Positions 47,835 through 60,690 of a stretch of DNA of 64,000 nucleotides are shown here, one piece after another. The first letter of the stretch is position 1, and the number at the start of each line of letters is the position of its first letter. A model generated the notes under the pieces. That model did no database searches, was not told the DNA's origin, and worked only from the letters and a program-made list of their open reading frames with translations. This DNA is from Truepera sp. (lineage in GTDB: Bacteria; Deinococcota; Deinococci; Deinococcales; Trueperaceae): positions 1,872,039-1,936,038 of the forward strand of contig JAVSMU010000001.1 in NCBI GenBank assembly GCA_032027045.1, given 5' to 3'. The position numbers and the translations under genes were made by a program.

Positions 47835-48977
47835 TCAGCCCGCGTCCGGCGCCCGCGGCAGCGTGAACCAGAAGGTGCTGCCCTGCCCCAGGCGGCTGCT
47901 GACGCCGATGTCGCCGCCTTGGCGCTCCACTAACTGCTTGGCGAGCGTGAGCCCGATGCCGCTGCCGCCGCCCTCCTGCTGGGCGCGCGCCTGGTCGCCG
48001 CGGTAGAAGCGGTTGAACACCAGGCTGAGCTGCCCCTGTGGGATGCCGCCGCCCGTGTCGCTGACCTCGAAGCGCACCCACCCCTCGCCAACCGCGTAAA
48101 CCGCAAGCTTGACCCGGCCCCCGGCAGGCGTGAAGCGCAGGGCGTTGGCCACCAGGTTGGTGAGCACCTGGCCGCTGCGCTCGGCGTCGGCCCATACGCG
48201 AACGTCGGGCGCGGCCGCCACCTCCAGCGTCACGTCCTTGGCCTCGAAGCGCGGCCGGAACGCCTCCGCCACGGCATCGAGCAGGGTGACGGCCGCCACC
48301 TCCGCCGGGTGCAGGTCGACCTGGCCGGTCTCCACGCGCGACAGCAGGCTCAAGTCGTCCGCCAGGCGCTCCAGCCGCTGCAACTGCCTCCGGGCCGGCG
48401 CCGCCAGCTCCTCGGGCGCGAACACCCCGTCCTCGAGGCCCTCCAGGTAGCCACGCAGGTTCGACAGGGGCGTGCGGAACTCGTGCGCCACGTCGGCCAT
48501 GAGCTGCACGCGCCGCTCCTCGCTCTTCTCCAGCGTCGCCGCCATGGTGTTGAACGCCGCCGCCAGCTCCCCGATCTCGCCCGGCGCCCGCTGCGTCAGA
48601 CGCTGGCTGTAGCGCCCGCCGGCGATGCGGCCGCTGGCGCGCGTCAGCGCCCGCAGCGGCCGCACCACCCGCCGCGTGACGTAAAGGCCAACCATAGTGG
48701 CGGCAGCCCCGGACGCCACCAGCGCCCACAAGAGCGACTGCGTCAGGGCGCGCCGGAAGCCGGCCGTCAGGTCGTCGGCCATGGCGTCGAGCGTCTGGTC
48801 GCCGTGGGCGTGCAGCGACTCCATCATGGCGTCCACGTGGCGCTGCAAGAAGTAGGGCGCCAGCGCTTCGCCCGCCAGGAACATCGTGCCCAGCGCCACC
48901 ACCACCACCACCAGGTAGGAGGGCAGCAGGCGCCAGTAGAGGCTCGAGCGGGGCGGCCGGGTCATCGGGCTAGTCAT
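47835..48977 (-). CDS. Sensor histidine kinase of a metal two-component system
   Basis: A 380-residue kinase. Helix one (YLVVVVVALGTMFLAGEAL) is followed by a short extracytoplasmic sensor with several His (FLQRHVDAMMESLHAHGDQ), helix two (LLWALVASGAAATMVGLYV) and HAMP. The phosphoacceptor is in MADVAHEFRTPLSNLRGYLE, and the ATPase lid has VANALRFTPAGG, VSDTGGGIPQ and GSGIGLTLAKQLVE. The small His-rich sensor would suit metal sensing. It overlaps the response-regulator stop as ATGA. Confidence 0.92.
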   Translation of the reverse strand: MTSPMTRPPRSSLYWRLLPSYLVVVVVALGTMFLAGEALAPYFLQRHVDAMMESLHAHGDQTLDAMADDLTAGFRRALTQSLLWALVASGAAATMVGLYVTRRVVRPLRALTRASGRIAGGRYSQRLTQRAPGEIGELAAAFNTMAATLEKSEERRVQLMADVAHEFRTPLSNLRGYLEGLEDGVFAPEELAAPARRQLQRLERLADDLSLLSRVETGQVDLHPAEVAAVTLLDAVAEAFRPRFEAKDVTLEVAAAPDVRVWADAERSGQVLTNLVANALRFTPAGGRVKLAVYAVGEGWVRFEVSDTGGGIPQGQLSLVFNRFYRGDQARAQQEGGGSGIGLTLAKQLVERQGGDIGVSSRLGQGSTFWFTLPRAPDAG

Positions 48978-49651
48978 GCCACCTTGTAGCCGACGCCGCG
49001 CACGGTCACCAGCAGGGCGTCCGCGCCCACGCTGGCGAGCTTCTGGCGCAGGTTTGAAACGTGCACGTCAACCACGCGGTCGACGCCGGTGAAGTCGGGG
49101 CCCCACACGCGCTCGATGAGGTCGTTGCGGCTGAACACCCGCCCCGGCGCGCGCGCCAGCGCGAACAGCAGGTCGAACTCCAGCGTGGTCAGCTCCACCT
49201 CGCGCCCCGCGAAGCTCGCCTGGCGCTGCAGCGGATCGACGCGCAGGCCGCGATGCTCCACCGCCTCGTCCGCCTCCGCCACCTCGCGCGCCTGGCTGCG
49301 CCTCAGCACCGCGCGCACGCGCGCCACCAGCTCGCGCGGGCTGAACGGCTTCACCACGTAGTCGTCCGCGCCCAGCTCCAGCCCCACGATGCGGTCGCTC
49401 TCCTCGCTCCTGGCCGTCAGCATGATGACGGGCGTGCGCTGTGCGCGCCTGAGCGCGGTGAGGAACTCGGGGCCGGCCACGCCCGGCAGCATCCAGTCGA
49501 GCACCACCAGGGCCGGCGGCGCCGTAAGCGCCGCTTGCAGGCCGGCGGCGCCGTCGTGCGCCACCTCGACGGCGTAACCCTCGCGCGTCAGGTAGGCGCT
49601 CACCACCTGCGCGGCGTCAGCGTCGTCCTCCACCACCAGGATGCGGCTCAT
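48974..49651 (-). CDS. OmpR/PhoB-type response regulator
   Basis: A 225-residue regulator. The receiver has acidic residues in ILVVEDDADAA, the phosphorylated Asp in LVVLDWMLPGVAG, and the Thr/Lys pair in VIMLTAR and YVVKPFSPREL. The C-terminal winged helix is of the OmpR type (VELTTLEFDLLFALARAPGR, LIERVWGPDFTG). Start ATG 49649-49651; GGTGG precedes it. It shares a divergent region with a small membrane-protein gene, and the triple repeat in that region is its likely binding site. Confidence 0.92.
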   Translation of the reverse strand: MSRILVVEDDADAAQVVSAYLTREGYAVEVAHDGAAGLQAALTAPPALVVLDWMLPGVAGPEFLTALRRAQRTPVIMLTARSEESDRIVGLELGADDYVVKPFSPRELVARVRAVLRRSQAREVAEADEAVEHRGLRVDPLQRQASFAGREVELTTLEFDLLFALARAPGRVFSRNDLIERVWGPDFTGVDRVVDVHVSNLRQKLASVGADALLVTVRGVGYKVA

Positions 49652-49700
49652 GACCACCAAACTAACACCCGTTTCCGGGACACCAATCCGCCCAACGCGA

Positions 49701-49733
49701 CTTTACGCGGACCTTACACGACGCTTAAGCGAC
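49701..49733 (+). promoter_or_regulatory. Triple 11-bp direct repeat in the response-regulator promoter region
   Basis: CTTTACGCGGA, CCTTACACGAC, GCTTAAGCGAC stand head to tail with an 11-bp period between the response-regulator gene and the divergent small gene. The same pattern occurs before the DUF305 gene. Confidence 0.75.
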
Positions 49734-49762
49734 CGAAACAACCGGCCGCTACCGTGGACGAC

Positions 49763-49990
49763 ATGAGCGCGCCGCTGACGCACATGGCACCCCACGGACT
49801 ATGGATGCTTCTTGGCACCGTCGCCCTGGTGCTGCTGGCGCTTGGCCTCCTGCGCGCGCTCTTCCCCGACTTCTCCCGCCACGACATCAGCACCGCCCCC
49901 GGCGCCCAGCCCGACCGGCAGGCGCCAAGCGCGGTGGAGTCGGCGGCCGGCGTTACCGCCGCGGAGCCGCCGCCCGGACGGCGGGGCTGA
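49763..49990 (+). CDS. Small single-pass membrane protein
   Basis: A 75-residue protein with one strong membrane helix (LWMLLGTVALVLLALGLLRAL) and a Pro/Gly-rich tail. No family recognised. It starts 30 bp after the triple repeat, divergent from the response regulator, so it is likely a target of that system. A start one Met later (MAPHGLW) is possible. Confidence 0.6.
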   Translation: MSAPLTHMAPHGLWMLLGTVALVLLALGLLRALFPDFSRHDISTAPGAQPDRQAPSAVESAAGVTAAEPPPGRRG

Positions 49991-50080
49991 GATGCCGCGC
50001 GCAGAAGAGGTTGCTTCTCGGTTGCTAACGCGCGGGAGCGGCGCAGGCCGCCCGCGACGAGGAAGGCTAGGTGCACCAAC

Positions 50081-50548
50081 GTGAAGAGATGGCTACTGAC
50101 ACTGACCCCGCTGCTAGCGCTGGCGGTGACCGCCACCGCGCTGCTGGGCGGCCAACCCGCCCACGCCGCGGTCCCGCTGGCGGGCCTGCAGGTGACCGTC
50201 ACCAAGTCCCCCTGGTGCGGCTGCTGCGGCGACTACATCGAGATCCTGCGCGAGCGCGGGATGGAGGTGACGGTGATCGACACCGAGGACACCGCCGGCG
50301 CCAAGCTGGCCCTCGGCGTGCCGCCCACCACCTGGAGCTGCCACACCACCGAGGTCGACGGCTACGCCGTGGAAGGCCACGTGCCCCTGGAGGCCATCGA
50401 GCGGCTGCTGAGCGAACGCCCCGCCGTGACCGGCATCGCGCTGCCCGGCATGCCCGCCGGCTCGCCCGGGATGAACGGCGTCAAGAGCGCGCCGTTCCAG
50501 GTCGTCGCCTTCGACGCCGGCGGCGTGCGCCTCTTCGGAAACTACTAG
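50081..50548 (+). CDS. DUF411 periplasmic metal-binding protein
   Basis: A 155-residue protein with a signal peptide (LLTLTPLLALAVTATALLGG, cleavage near AHA). The mature domain has the DUF411 motif SPWCGCCGDYIEILRERG, then TWSCHTTEVDGYAVEGHVPL and LPGMPAGSPGMNG. The fold resembles thioredoxin, and the Cys/His/Met set suits copper. The start is GTG after GAGGAAGGCTAGGTG. DUF411 genes are frequent in copper-resistance regions. Confidence 0.88.
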   Translation: MKRWLLTLTPLLALAVTATALLGGQPAHAAVPLAGLQVTVTKSPWCGCCGDYIEILRERGMEVTVIDTEDTAGAKLALGVPPTTWSCHTTEVDGYAVEGHVPLEAIERLLSERPAVTGIALPGMPAGSPGMNGVKSAPFQVVAFDAGGVRLFGNY

Positions 50549-50647
50549 CAGTGCGATAAGCAGCAGAGAGAGCGGTCGCTTGCTATTGCCGGATCAGGTT
50601 GCTGTTCTCAACCGTCGGCGCCAGATGGAGGGCAGTCGTTCAGCGCG

Positions 50648-51100
50648 CTAGCGAGATAGCCGCTCCAGGATGCCCTCCATCTGGGCGATCTCCTCACGTT
50701 GCGCGCGGATGATCTCCTCGCAAAGCTGAACGGTCTCCGGGTCTCGCAGCGTGGCCTGCTCGCAGTTCTTGATGGCTATGGAGTGGTGCGGGATCATCGA
50801 CAGGGAGAGCTGCGCGTCGCCCACGAACGCCTGCGTTCGGATAGCGGTGAACGCACCCAGGAACACCAACGTGCTAACGGTATAAAGCACCGCGTTGAGG
50901 CGCTTGTTCTTGAACATGTGCCGCATCGCGACGAGCATGACGACGATCATGGGCGCCACCATCACCACGGCCATGTAGAAGCGGTTCAAGTTGAGGTGAA
51001 TGTGCTCGAACGCGGCCACGCCCACGTAAGTAAGGGTCCACATGATCAGGAAGTGAATAGCGACGGCGAGCCCTAGGGTCGCGTACGGCCGGTCCTTCAC
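50648..51100 (-). CDS. DUF305-like membrane protein
   Basis: A 150-residue protein with three hydrophobic segments (LGLAVAIHFLIMWTLTYVGV; FYMAVVMVAPMIVVMLVAM; LYTVSTLVFLGAFTAI). A DUF305-type tail follows: LSMIPHHSIAIKNCEQATL and IIRAQREEIAQMEGILERL. His, Met and Cys in the tail suggest metal contact at the outer face. The start GTG (51098-51100) has GGAGGT upstream. The cytochrome gene ending at 51169 lies just upstream on the same strand and is probably co-transcribed. Confidence 0.82.
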   Translation of the reverse strand: MKDRPYATLGLAVAIHFLIMWTLTYVGVAAFEHIHLNLNRFYMAVVMVAPMIVVMLVAMRHMFKNKRLNAVLYTVSTLVFLGAFTAIRTQAFVGDAQLSLSMIPHHSIAIKNCEQATLRDPETVQLCEEIIRAQREEIAQMEGILERLSR

Positions 51101-51168
51101 GGGGCACCTCCGATGTCCGCTCCTGGAGGTTAGGCGCAATGCCGAGACCGAGTCAGTGACCCTAGAAC

Positions 51169-51627
51169 TCAAGGAGTGGCTGGGTTCGCTTCCGACACCT
51201 CGTGCTGATAGGCGCGCTGGCGCGGTTCCCACCACTGCTTGACGTAGGCCAGTACCGCCGTCACCTGCTCGTCGCTCCACTCGGGCGCCACCGCCGGCAT
51301 GTACACGCCGCCCTCGCGGATGTAGCGCGCGAACAAGCTGTCGGCATGGTGCCACGCGTGCATGCTCCCGTCCAAAGCCGGCACCTCCGCCGCCGCGTCG
51401 CCCTCGCCGGCTGGGCCATGGCACGCGCTGCAGGTGACGCGGTATAGCGCCTCTCCCGCCGCCACTTGCGCCGCTGAGTAGGTCGGGTACTCGTAGCGCA
51501 CGCGCGCCGGCGGCCAGCCGAACGGCCTGAACCACACGATGACGTTGGCCACCACTCCCGCCGCGACCAGGAGGCCGATGAGCCACCACCGACCAGCGCG
51601 TTTACGTCGTGAACCTTGCGTTCGCAT
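51169..51627 (-). CDS. Membrane-anchored c-type cytochrome, second copy
   Basis: A 152-residue protein. One membrane helix (WWLIGLLVAAGVVANVIVWF) precedes a haem domain with VTCSACHGPAGEGD and the axial Met in VYMPAVAPEWSDEQVTAVL. It is a paralogue of the cytochrome at 46424-46870 with the same anchor-domain layout and the phrase ALDGSMHAWHH. It is divergent from the copper operon and shares the region that holds the CsoR-like operator. Confidence 0.85.
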   Translation of the reverse strand: MRTQGSRRKRAGRWWLIGLLVAAGVVANVIVWFRPFGWPPARVRYEYPTYSAAQVAAGEALYRVTCSACHGPAGEGDAAAEVPALDGSMHAWHHADSLFARYIREGGVYMPAVAPEWSDEQVTAVLAYVKQWWEPRQRAYQHEVSEANPATP

Positions 51628-51661
51628 GCTCGACTACATCCTTCCATGACATTCGCTCTGC

Positions 51662-51697
51662 TATACTAACCACATGCCACCCCCCCTGGGGTGGGGT
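51662..51697 (+). promoter_or_regulatory. Copper-operon promoter with CsoR-like operator
   Basis: -10 TATACT (51662-51667) is followed at once by the G/C-rich inverted repeat CCACCCC (51677-51683) and GGGGTGG (51688-51694), flanked by GTAAA. CsoR operators have this C-tract/G-tract form. A repressor here would block clearance by RNA polymerase. A clear -35 is not visible. Confidence 0.75.
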
Positions 51698-51715
51698 AAA
51701 GCCTAGGAGGCGAAG

Positions 51716-51916
51716 ATGAACAAGCTCATCATCGAAGGCATGACCTGCGCGCACTGCCAGGCGTCCGTCAAGAACGCACTCGAGGGCGTCCCCGGCGTCA
51801 CCAGCGCCGCCGTCGACCTGAGCGCCGGCTCGGCGCGGGTCGAGGGCGACGCCGACGTCCAGGCGCTCATCCGCGCGGTCGAGGAGGAAGGCTACAGCGC
51901 GCGGCCCGCCACGTGA
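51716..51916 (+). CDS. copZ: CopZ-like copper chaperone
   Basis: A 66-residue HMA-domain protein. GMTCAHCQASVKNALEGVPG carries the Cu(I)-binding CxxC, and the fold ends with LIRAVEEEGYSAR. It should carry Cu(I) to the P-type ATPase encoded in the same operon. The start is after TAGGAGGCGAAG. Its stop overlaps the csoR start as GTGA. Confidence 0.92.
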   Translation: MNKLIIEGMTCAHCQASVKNALEGVPGVTSAAVDLSAGSARVEGDADVQALIRAVEEEGYSARPAT

Positions 51917-52236
51917 GCTCGGCAGCCGCGGGCGGCGCCGAGGCGACCACCACCGCGGAGCACCTGCACCTCGACCCCGCCACGCGCGAAGATGTTCAGC
52001 TCCGCCTGAAGAGCGCCCGCGGCCACCTGGACGGCATCCTGCGCATGCTCGCGGACCCGGACGTCTACTGCGTCGACATCCTCAAGCAGGTCAAGGCCGT
52101 GCAGGGGGCGCTGGCGCGCGTCAGCGACGCCGTGCTCAGGTCGCACATCCGCGACCACGTCGCCACCGCCAGCCAGCGCGGCGACACCGAGCACATCGTC
52201 ACGGAACTGATGGAAGCCCTCAAGTACCGCACCTGA
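51913..52236 (+). CDS. csoR: CsoR copper-sensing repressor with Cys-His-His site
   Basis: A 107-residue helical repressor. The ligands stand at Cys53 (DPDVYCVDILKQV), His78 (LRSHIRDHV) and His82, with the usual spacing of 25 and 4; most CsoR proteins have Cys at the third place. The Cys-His-His form is known from Thermus thermophilus. The N-terminal helix has RLKSARGHLDGILRML. It overlaps copZ and probably represses the whole operon by way of the inverted repeat before copZ, letting go when Cu(I) binds. Confidence 0.92.
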   Translation: MSSAAAGGAEATTTAEHLHLDPATREDVQLRLKSARGHLDGILRMLADPDVYCVDILKQVKAVQGALARVSDAVLRSHIRDHVATASQRGDTEHIVTELMEALKYRT

Positions 52237-52289
52237 GCGCCGGGCGACGTGAAAGCGTCGCCCGCCTCGCATAGTGAACAGGAGAAGTC

Positions 52290-54794
<2,505 letters not shown>

Positions 54795-54828
54795 CGCCGT
54801 GACGGACCCAAGCCCCGAAGGAGACACC

Positions 54829-55236
54829 ATGCAAACCGCACCGCAGACGCTCGGCCAGCTCGTGGGCAGCTTCAAGGGCTCCCGCGAGCTCGTGCGCGAC
54901 CGCCACGCCTTCCTGCAGCGCAGCGCCGGCAAGCACGACGTCCCGCAGCTCGCCGGCCTGCCCATGCTGGGCCTGGGCGGGAGCTGCGGCAAGCCCGGCT
55001 TCCAGCTCCCCTACGTGGTGCGCTTCGACGACGCGAAGCTCGAGCGGCTCGAGCGCACCGCCGCGCGCTTCGGCATGTTCGTCGAGTACGGCGCCTACCC
55101 CCACCTCAAGCTCGAGGACGGCGGGCAGGAGATCGCCGCCGTGCAGGACTGGACCACGCTGACGCTCGTGTTCCTACGCCCCTCCTACGAGCGCAAGGAG
55201 GAGTTGCTGACGGCGATCAGCCAGGCGCTCGCCTGA
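54829..55236 (+). CDS. Protein of unknown function in the copper operon
   Basis: A 135-residue soluble protein from the ATG at 54829, with AAGGAG upstream. It contains AGLPMLGLGGSCGKPGFQLP with a lone cysteine in a Gly-rich loop, then a ferredoxin-like pattern (LERLERTAARFGMFVEYGAY). No family recognised. Its place between copA and the GAPDH gene suggests a role in copper tolerance, perhaps as a chaperone or in thiol chemistry, but nothing in the sequence proves it. Confidence 0.65.
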   Translation: MQTAPQTLGQLVGSFKGSRELVRDRHAFLQRSAGKHDVPQLAGLPMLGLGGSCGKPGFQLPYVVRFDDAKLERLERTAARFGMFVEYGAYPHLKLEDGGQEIAAVQDWTTLTLVFLRPSYERKEELLTAISQALA

Positions 55237-55273
55237 CTCCCGGCCAGGGCGCGAGCCCGGAAAGGACGACAAC

Positions 55274-56373
55274 ATGACGACCCAGACAAGAACGCGCGTG
55301 GCGGTGAACGGCTACGGCGTGATCGGCAAGCGCATCGCCGACGCGGTGCGCCTGCAGCCCGACATGGAGCTCGTGGGAGTCGCCGACGTGGTCGCCGACT
55401 ACCGCCTCCAGACCGCCGCCCTCCAGGACGTCCCCGTCTACGCCTCCACGCCTGAAGGCGCGAAGGCCATGCGCGCCGCCGGCATCCCCGTGGCGGGCGA
55501 GCTGGGCGCGCTCCTGGAGCGCGTGGACGTGGTCGCCGACTGCACCCCCAAGGGCGTCGGCGCCAGCAACCTCAAACTCTACCGGCGCGCGGGCGTGAAG
55601 GCAGCGCTGCAGGGCGGCGAGAAGCACGACGTGACGGGCCACTCGTTCGTGGCGCAAGCCAACTACGCCAGCGCCGTCGGCCGCGACTTCACCCGCGTCG
55701 TCTCCTGCAACACCACCAGCACCGTCCGCACCCTGGGCGCCCTGCACGCCGCCGGCCTGCTCAAGAAGGCGCGCGGGGTGCTGGTGCGCCGCGCCACCGA
55801 CCCGTGGGAGTCGGACCACTCCGGCATCATGAACACCGTCGTGCCCGAACGCGTCATCCCCAGCCACCAGGGGCCCGACGCGCGCACCGTCATGCCCGCG
55901 CTCGACGTGGTCACCATCGCCGCCAAGGCGGCGCACACCCAGGGCCACGGCCACTTCTGGATCGCCGAACTCACCCGCGAAGCGAGCAGGGACGAGGTGC
56001 TGGACGCCTTCAGGGCCGCGCCGCGCATCGCGCTCATGCGCATGGGCGACGGCATCGTCGCGCTCAACAGCACCATCGAGCTGATGCGCGACCTCCACCG
56101 CCCGCGCGGCGACATGTGGGAGGTCGCCCTCTGGGAGGACGTCCTCACCGTCGAGGGCGACGAGCTCTACTACGCCTACCAGGTCGACAACCAGGCCATC
56201 GTGGTGCCCGAGACCATCGACGCCCTGCGCGCCCTCACCGCCACCGCTGACGCCGACGAGTCGATGCGCCTAACCGACGAGACCCTCGGCCTCACCGACG
56301 ACTTCCTCAGGCCGCAAGCGCGCCCGCTCGCGCCCGCCGCCCTCACGCCAGACATCGCCCGCGAGGAGGCCAA

Positions 56374-56377
<4 letters not shown>
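55274..56377 (+). CDS. Type II (archaeal-type) glyceraldehyde-3-phosphate dehydrogenase
   Basis: A 367-residue enzyme. The nucleotide-binding start is VAVNGYGVIGKRIADAV, the catalytic Cys145 lies in VVSCNTTSTVRTLGAL, and the region GKHDV-like ALQGGEKHDVTGHSF with TDPWESDHSGIMNTVVP matches archaeal GAPDH and not the bacterial GapA family. It oxidises glyceraldehyde-3-phosphate in glycolysis or the reverse. It overlaps the next P-type ATPase gene by ATGA, so it is a true operon member. Copper is known to poison ordinary GAPDH in bacteria, so a copper-tolerant replacement enzyme is an attractive but unproven idea. Confidence 0.88.
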
Positions 56378-58536
<2,159 letters not shown>

Positions 58537-58590
58537 GCCCCCGCTCCGCGCGCACCAGCGGACGCTAGCCGCCCGCCCCACAAGCGCCCA

Positions 58591-58631
58591 GGCGCCCTGG
58601 AAGCTAGCCCGGTCACGGCTTCCAGGGCGCC
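58591..58631. terminator. Strong terminator hairpin after copB
   Basis: GGCGCCCTGGAAGC (58591-58604) and GCTTCCAGGGCGCC (58618-58631) form a perfect 14-bp stem with a 13-nt loop. GTTCTGC follows on the plus strand. It lies between convergent operons and could serve both directions. Confidence 0.75.
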
Positions 58632-58943
58632 GTTCTGCAGCAGCGCGCTGCTCAAGTTCGCGCGTGCCCCTATTCGACGCGCGCCCGGGCCTGAAGGCGG
58701 AGCCGAGCTCCCGCAGCGCCCGAGCGACCCCGCGAGCGGCCGGGGTGGCTCGGGCCAGCGAGTGCTCCCCGGTCACCCCCGGCGGCGCCGTTCGACGCCC
58801 CGGCACGGGCGTGGCCCCGCCCACGCCACGCCGTCGAGCCTTACCGCGCGGGGCGGAGTGGGCGTTGGTGGTGCGCCGAGGGTCACGACGAGTCTCGCGC
58901 TCGCTCAGCCGGGGTAACTCGCGGGCGCCACCGACCGCCGGGT
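58632..58943. other. Gene-free GC-rich stretch
   Basis: 312 bp between the copB terminator and the end of the YHS gene. Only unsupported open frames; no gene, repeat or site recognised. Confidence 0.4.
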
Positions 58944-59192
58944 CTACCAGTGGGGGACGTTACCGCGGTCCCCGGTGAAGGCGCCGGGCTCGGCGTCGAA
59001 GCGCGCCCGGCAGCCTGGGCCGCAGAAGTGATAGGTCGCACCGCCGCGCGCCCGGGAGTACGGGGCGTAGCCGGCGTTCACGACCTGACCGCACACGGGG
59101 TCGATCCTCAGGTCAGTGTCGTCGGGAAGCCCATAACCCCTTGGTAGGGCGGGCGCGCCCCGGGTCTCGTCCAAGGCGGTCGGCGCGGTCAT
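58944..59192 (-). CDS. YHS-domain protein
   Basis: An 82-residue protein. DPVCGQVVNAGYAPYSRARG and TYHFCGPGCRARFDAEPGAF form the YHS metal-binding fold, with Cys residues in the two halves. Free-standing YHS proteins occur in copper- and mercury-resistance regions, where they handle soft metals. The ATG overlaps the HMA gene's stop by four bases, so the two are co-translated. Confidence 0.8.
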   Translation of the reverse strand: MTAPTALDETRGAPALPRGYGLPDDTDLRIDPVCGQVVNAGYAPYSRARGGATYHFCGPGCRARFDAEPGAFTGDRGNVPHW

Positions 59193-59548
59193 GGGCTCGC
59201 CAGCAAACGCACGCCGGTGACCGTCGCCCGGTAGGCGTGGCGGCTACGCCGGCCCTCATGTTCGATGGCTTCGAGCAGCCGTAGCGGATAGGCGCGCCGT
59301 GGATCGTAGACGACGCTCCCGCGCCCGCTTTCGAGCCGCACCTCGGCGCCGATCACACCTCGCACGGCGACGAGCGCGTTGCGAACGCGCGCCGCGCACG
59401 CGGGGCACCCCATGCCGGTGACGTCGAGAGAGAGGAGCGCCGGCGTGCCTCCAACTTGCGGGGCCGCTTCGGCCGCGACGGGCGCCAGGTGGCAGTCGTC
59501 GGGCCCCTGGCTGCGCTGGGTGCAGGGGGTTGTATGCTCGTGCTTCAT
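59189..59548 (-). CDS. HMA-domain protein with Cys/His-rich N-terminus
   Basis: A 119-residue protein from the ATG at 59546-59548 with AAAGGA upstream. The N-terminal 30 residues hold Cys and His (KHEHTTPCTQ, DDCHLAPV). The HMA part has LDVTGMGCPACAARVRNALV, with a CPAC ligand pair, and ends LRLLEAIEHEGRRSRHAY. It resembles CopZ/MerP chaperones, but the CPAC motif and the extra tail set it apart. The preferred metal is not certain (Cu or Hg). Confidence 0.75.
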   Translation of the reverse strand: MKHEHTTPCTQRSQGPDDCHLAPVAAEAAPQVGGTPALLSLDVTGMGCPACAARVRNALVAVRGVIGAEVRLESGRGSVVYDPRRAYPLRLLEAIEHEGRRSRHAYRATVTGVRLLASP

Positions 59549-59593
59549 GCACTGATCCTTTCCGGCGCCCGCGGGCGCCAAGCACTAACTTGC

Positions 59594-59971
59594 TCAGTCG
59601 ACGACGATCACATGGCCGCGGAGCCTGCCCCTGTGGCAGCCGAAGGCGATGCGGCCGGCGCGCTGAGGGGTGAACTCCACGCTGACGGTCTAGTTCTCGG
59701 GTAGTTCGGCGCGCCGGTTGACGCCGTCGAAGATGACCAGCTCGCTGCAGGGGTTCGCCTCGCGGCGGGTGAAGTCGAGGCGCACCGGCCTGCCCTTCGC
59801 GACGAAGACCGCATCGGGGCCGTAGCCGCCTTGCACGGTGATGCGCGCCGCCTGAACGCCAGCCGCTTCGGGCACGATGGCGCCTTCGCGGTGGGCGAGC
59901 CACATTTCGCGGACGAGCCAAAGGACGACGGCTGCGCCCGCCAGGTTGCCGAGCCAGGCCGCAATTCTCAT
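59594..59971 (-). pseudogene. Cupredoxin-like gene with in-frame TAG
   Basis: The minus strand reads a membrane anchor or signal (MRIAAWLGNLAGAAVVLWLV), then a cupredoxin domain: VQGGYGPDAVFVAKGRPVRL, ANPCSELVIFDG, AELPEN. A TAG at 59690-59692 follows, and the same frame then continues TVSVEFTPQRAGRIAFGCHR and GRLRGHVIVVD to a TGA at 59594. Both halves fit one domain (VEFTP and FxC), so a single CAG-to-TAG-like change explains the break. The AAAGGAG and start ATG remain. Without read-through the product lacks two copper ligands. Confidence 0.75.
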
Positions 59972-60100
59972 GAGCGCAACTCCTTTCGCGTGGGCTCGGG
60001 TCGGGCGGCGGTCGCGGCCCCGAAACGTTTCGGGCCCCAAGAATGCGCGTGCTGGCCGCCGCCCCAATTCGCCGCGCCCGGTCGGTCGTGGCGAAGGCGC

Positions 60101-60355
60101 CTAGGGCGGGCCAAGCCGTCGCCGCGAGGTGTCATCGGCGCCTTCCCCCACCTGGGCCTCGGCCGGCCGCCGCTCGGGCAGCCGCTCGTCGAGAGCACGC
60201 GCCTCTCGCATCATGAGCAGCACGGCGAACGGGCAGAGGGCCAGCAGGGCGAGCGGCACCCAGATCGGCAGCGACTCGCGCGTGAAGAGGACGGCCACCA
60301 GCGCGACCGTCGCGATGGCCCAAGCGAGGTGCCGGTGCATGTGGCGCACGTTCAT
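60101..60355 (-). CDS. DUF2933-like small membrane protein
   Basis: An 84-residue protein with two hydrophobic segments (LAWAIATVALVAVLFT and WVPLALLALCPFAVLLMM) and a polar tail. The phrase LLALCPFAVLLMM resembles the CPLMHLFM core of DUF2933 proteins, which are common in copper regions. It is the first gene of the minus-strand set that continues with the cupredoxin, HMA and YHS genes. It starts after AAAAGGAGCTGAACTTCT. Confidence 0.65.
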   Translation of the reverse strand: MNVRHMHRHLAWAIATVALVAVLFTRESLPIWVPLALLALCPFAVLLMMREARALDERLPERRPAEAQVGEGADDTSRRRLGPP

Positions 60356-60690
60356 AGAAGTTCAGCTCCTTTTCTACTCTCGTCGACCTGAAGGGCCGGC
60401 GGCGAGCCCGGGGTTCGGCGCCACGTGGGAGCGCCGCCCGCGCGGCGCCTAGTGGCGCCGGGACCCGTTCGCTCCCAGCGCGATGGCGAGCCCTGCTGGC
60501 GTCGGACTACGGGCGTCCACCCGGGCCGAGCCAGCGCCCACCGCCGATACCCCATGTTCCCGCACGGATGTTCAGGGCGTTCAAAGCTGATGCAAAGCTG
60601 GTGTTGCCTCGCCCGCGCGCCAACCGCCGCCGCCCCGGCGCGGCCGCGGGCGGCCAGGGCGTAGCATGAGAGCGAGAAGGGCAGGTAAGC

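Noticed and set aside
60582-60605. Tandem CAAAGCTGATG / CAAAGCTGGTG upstream of pdxS as a PdxR operator
   Set aside because: Two units only, 85 bp or more from the start, and no pdxR gene in the window; not enough to call a site.
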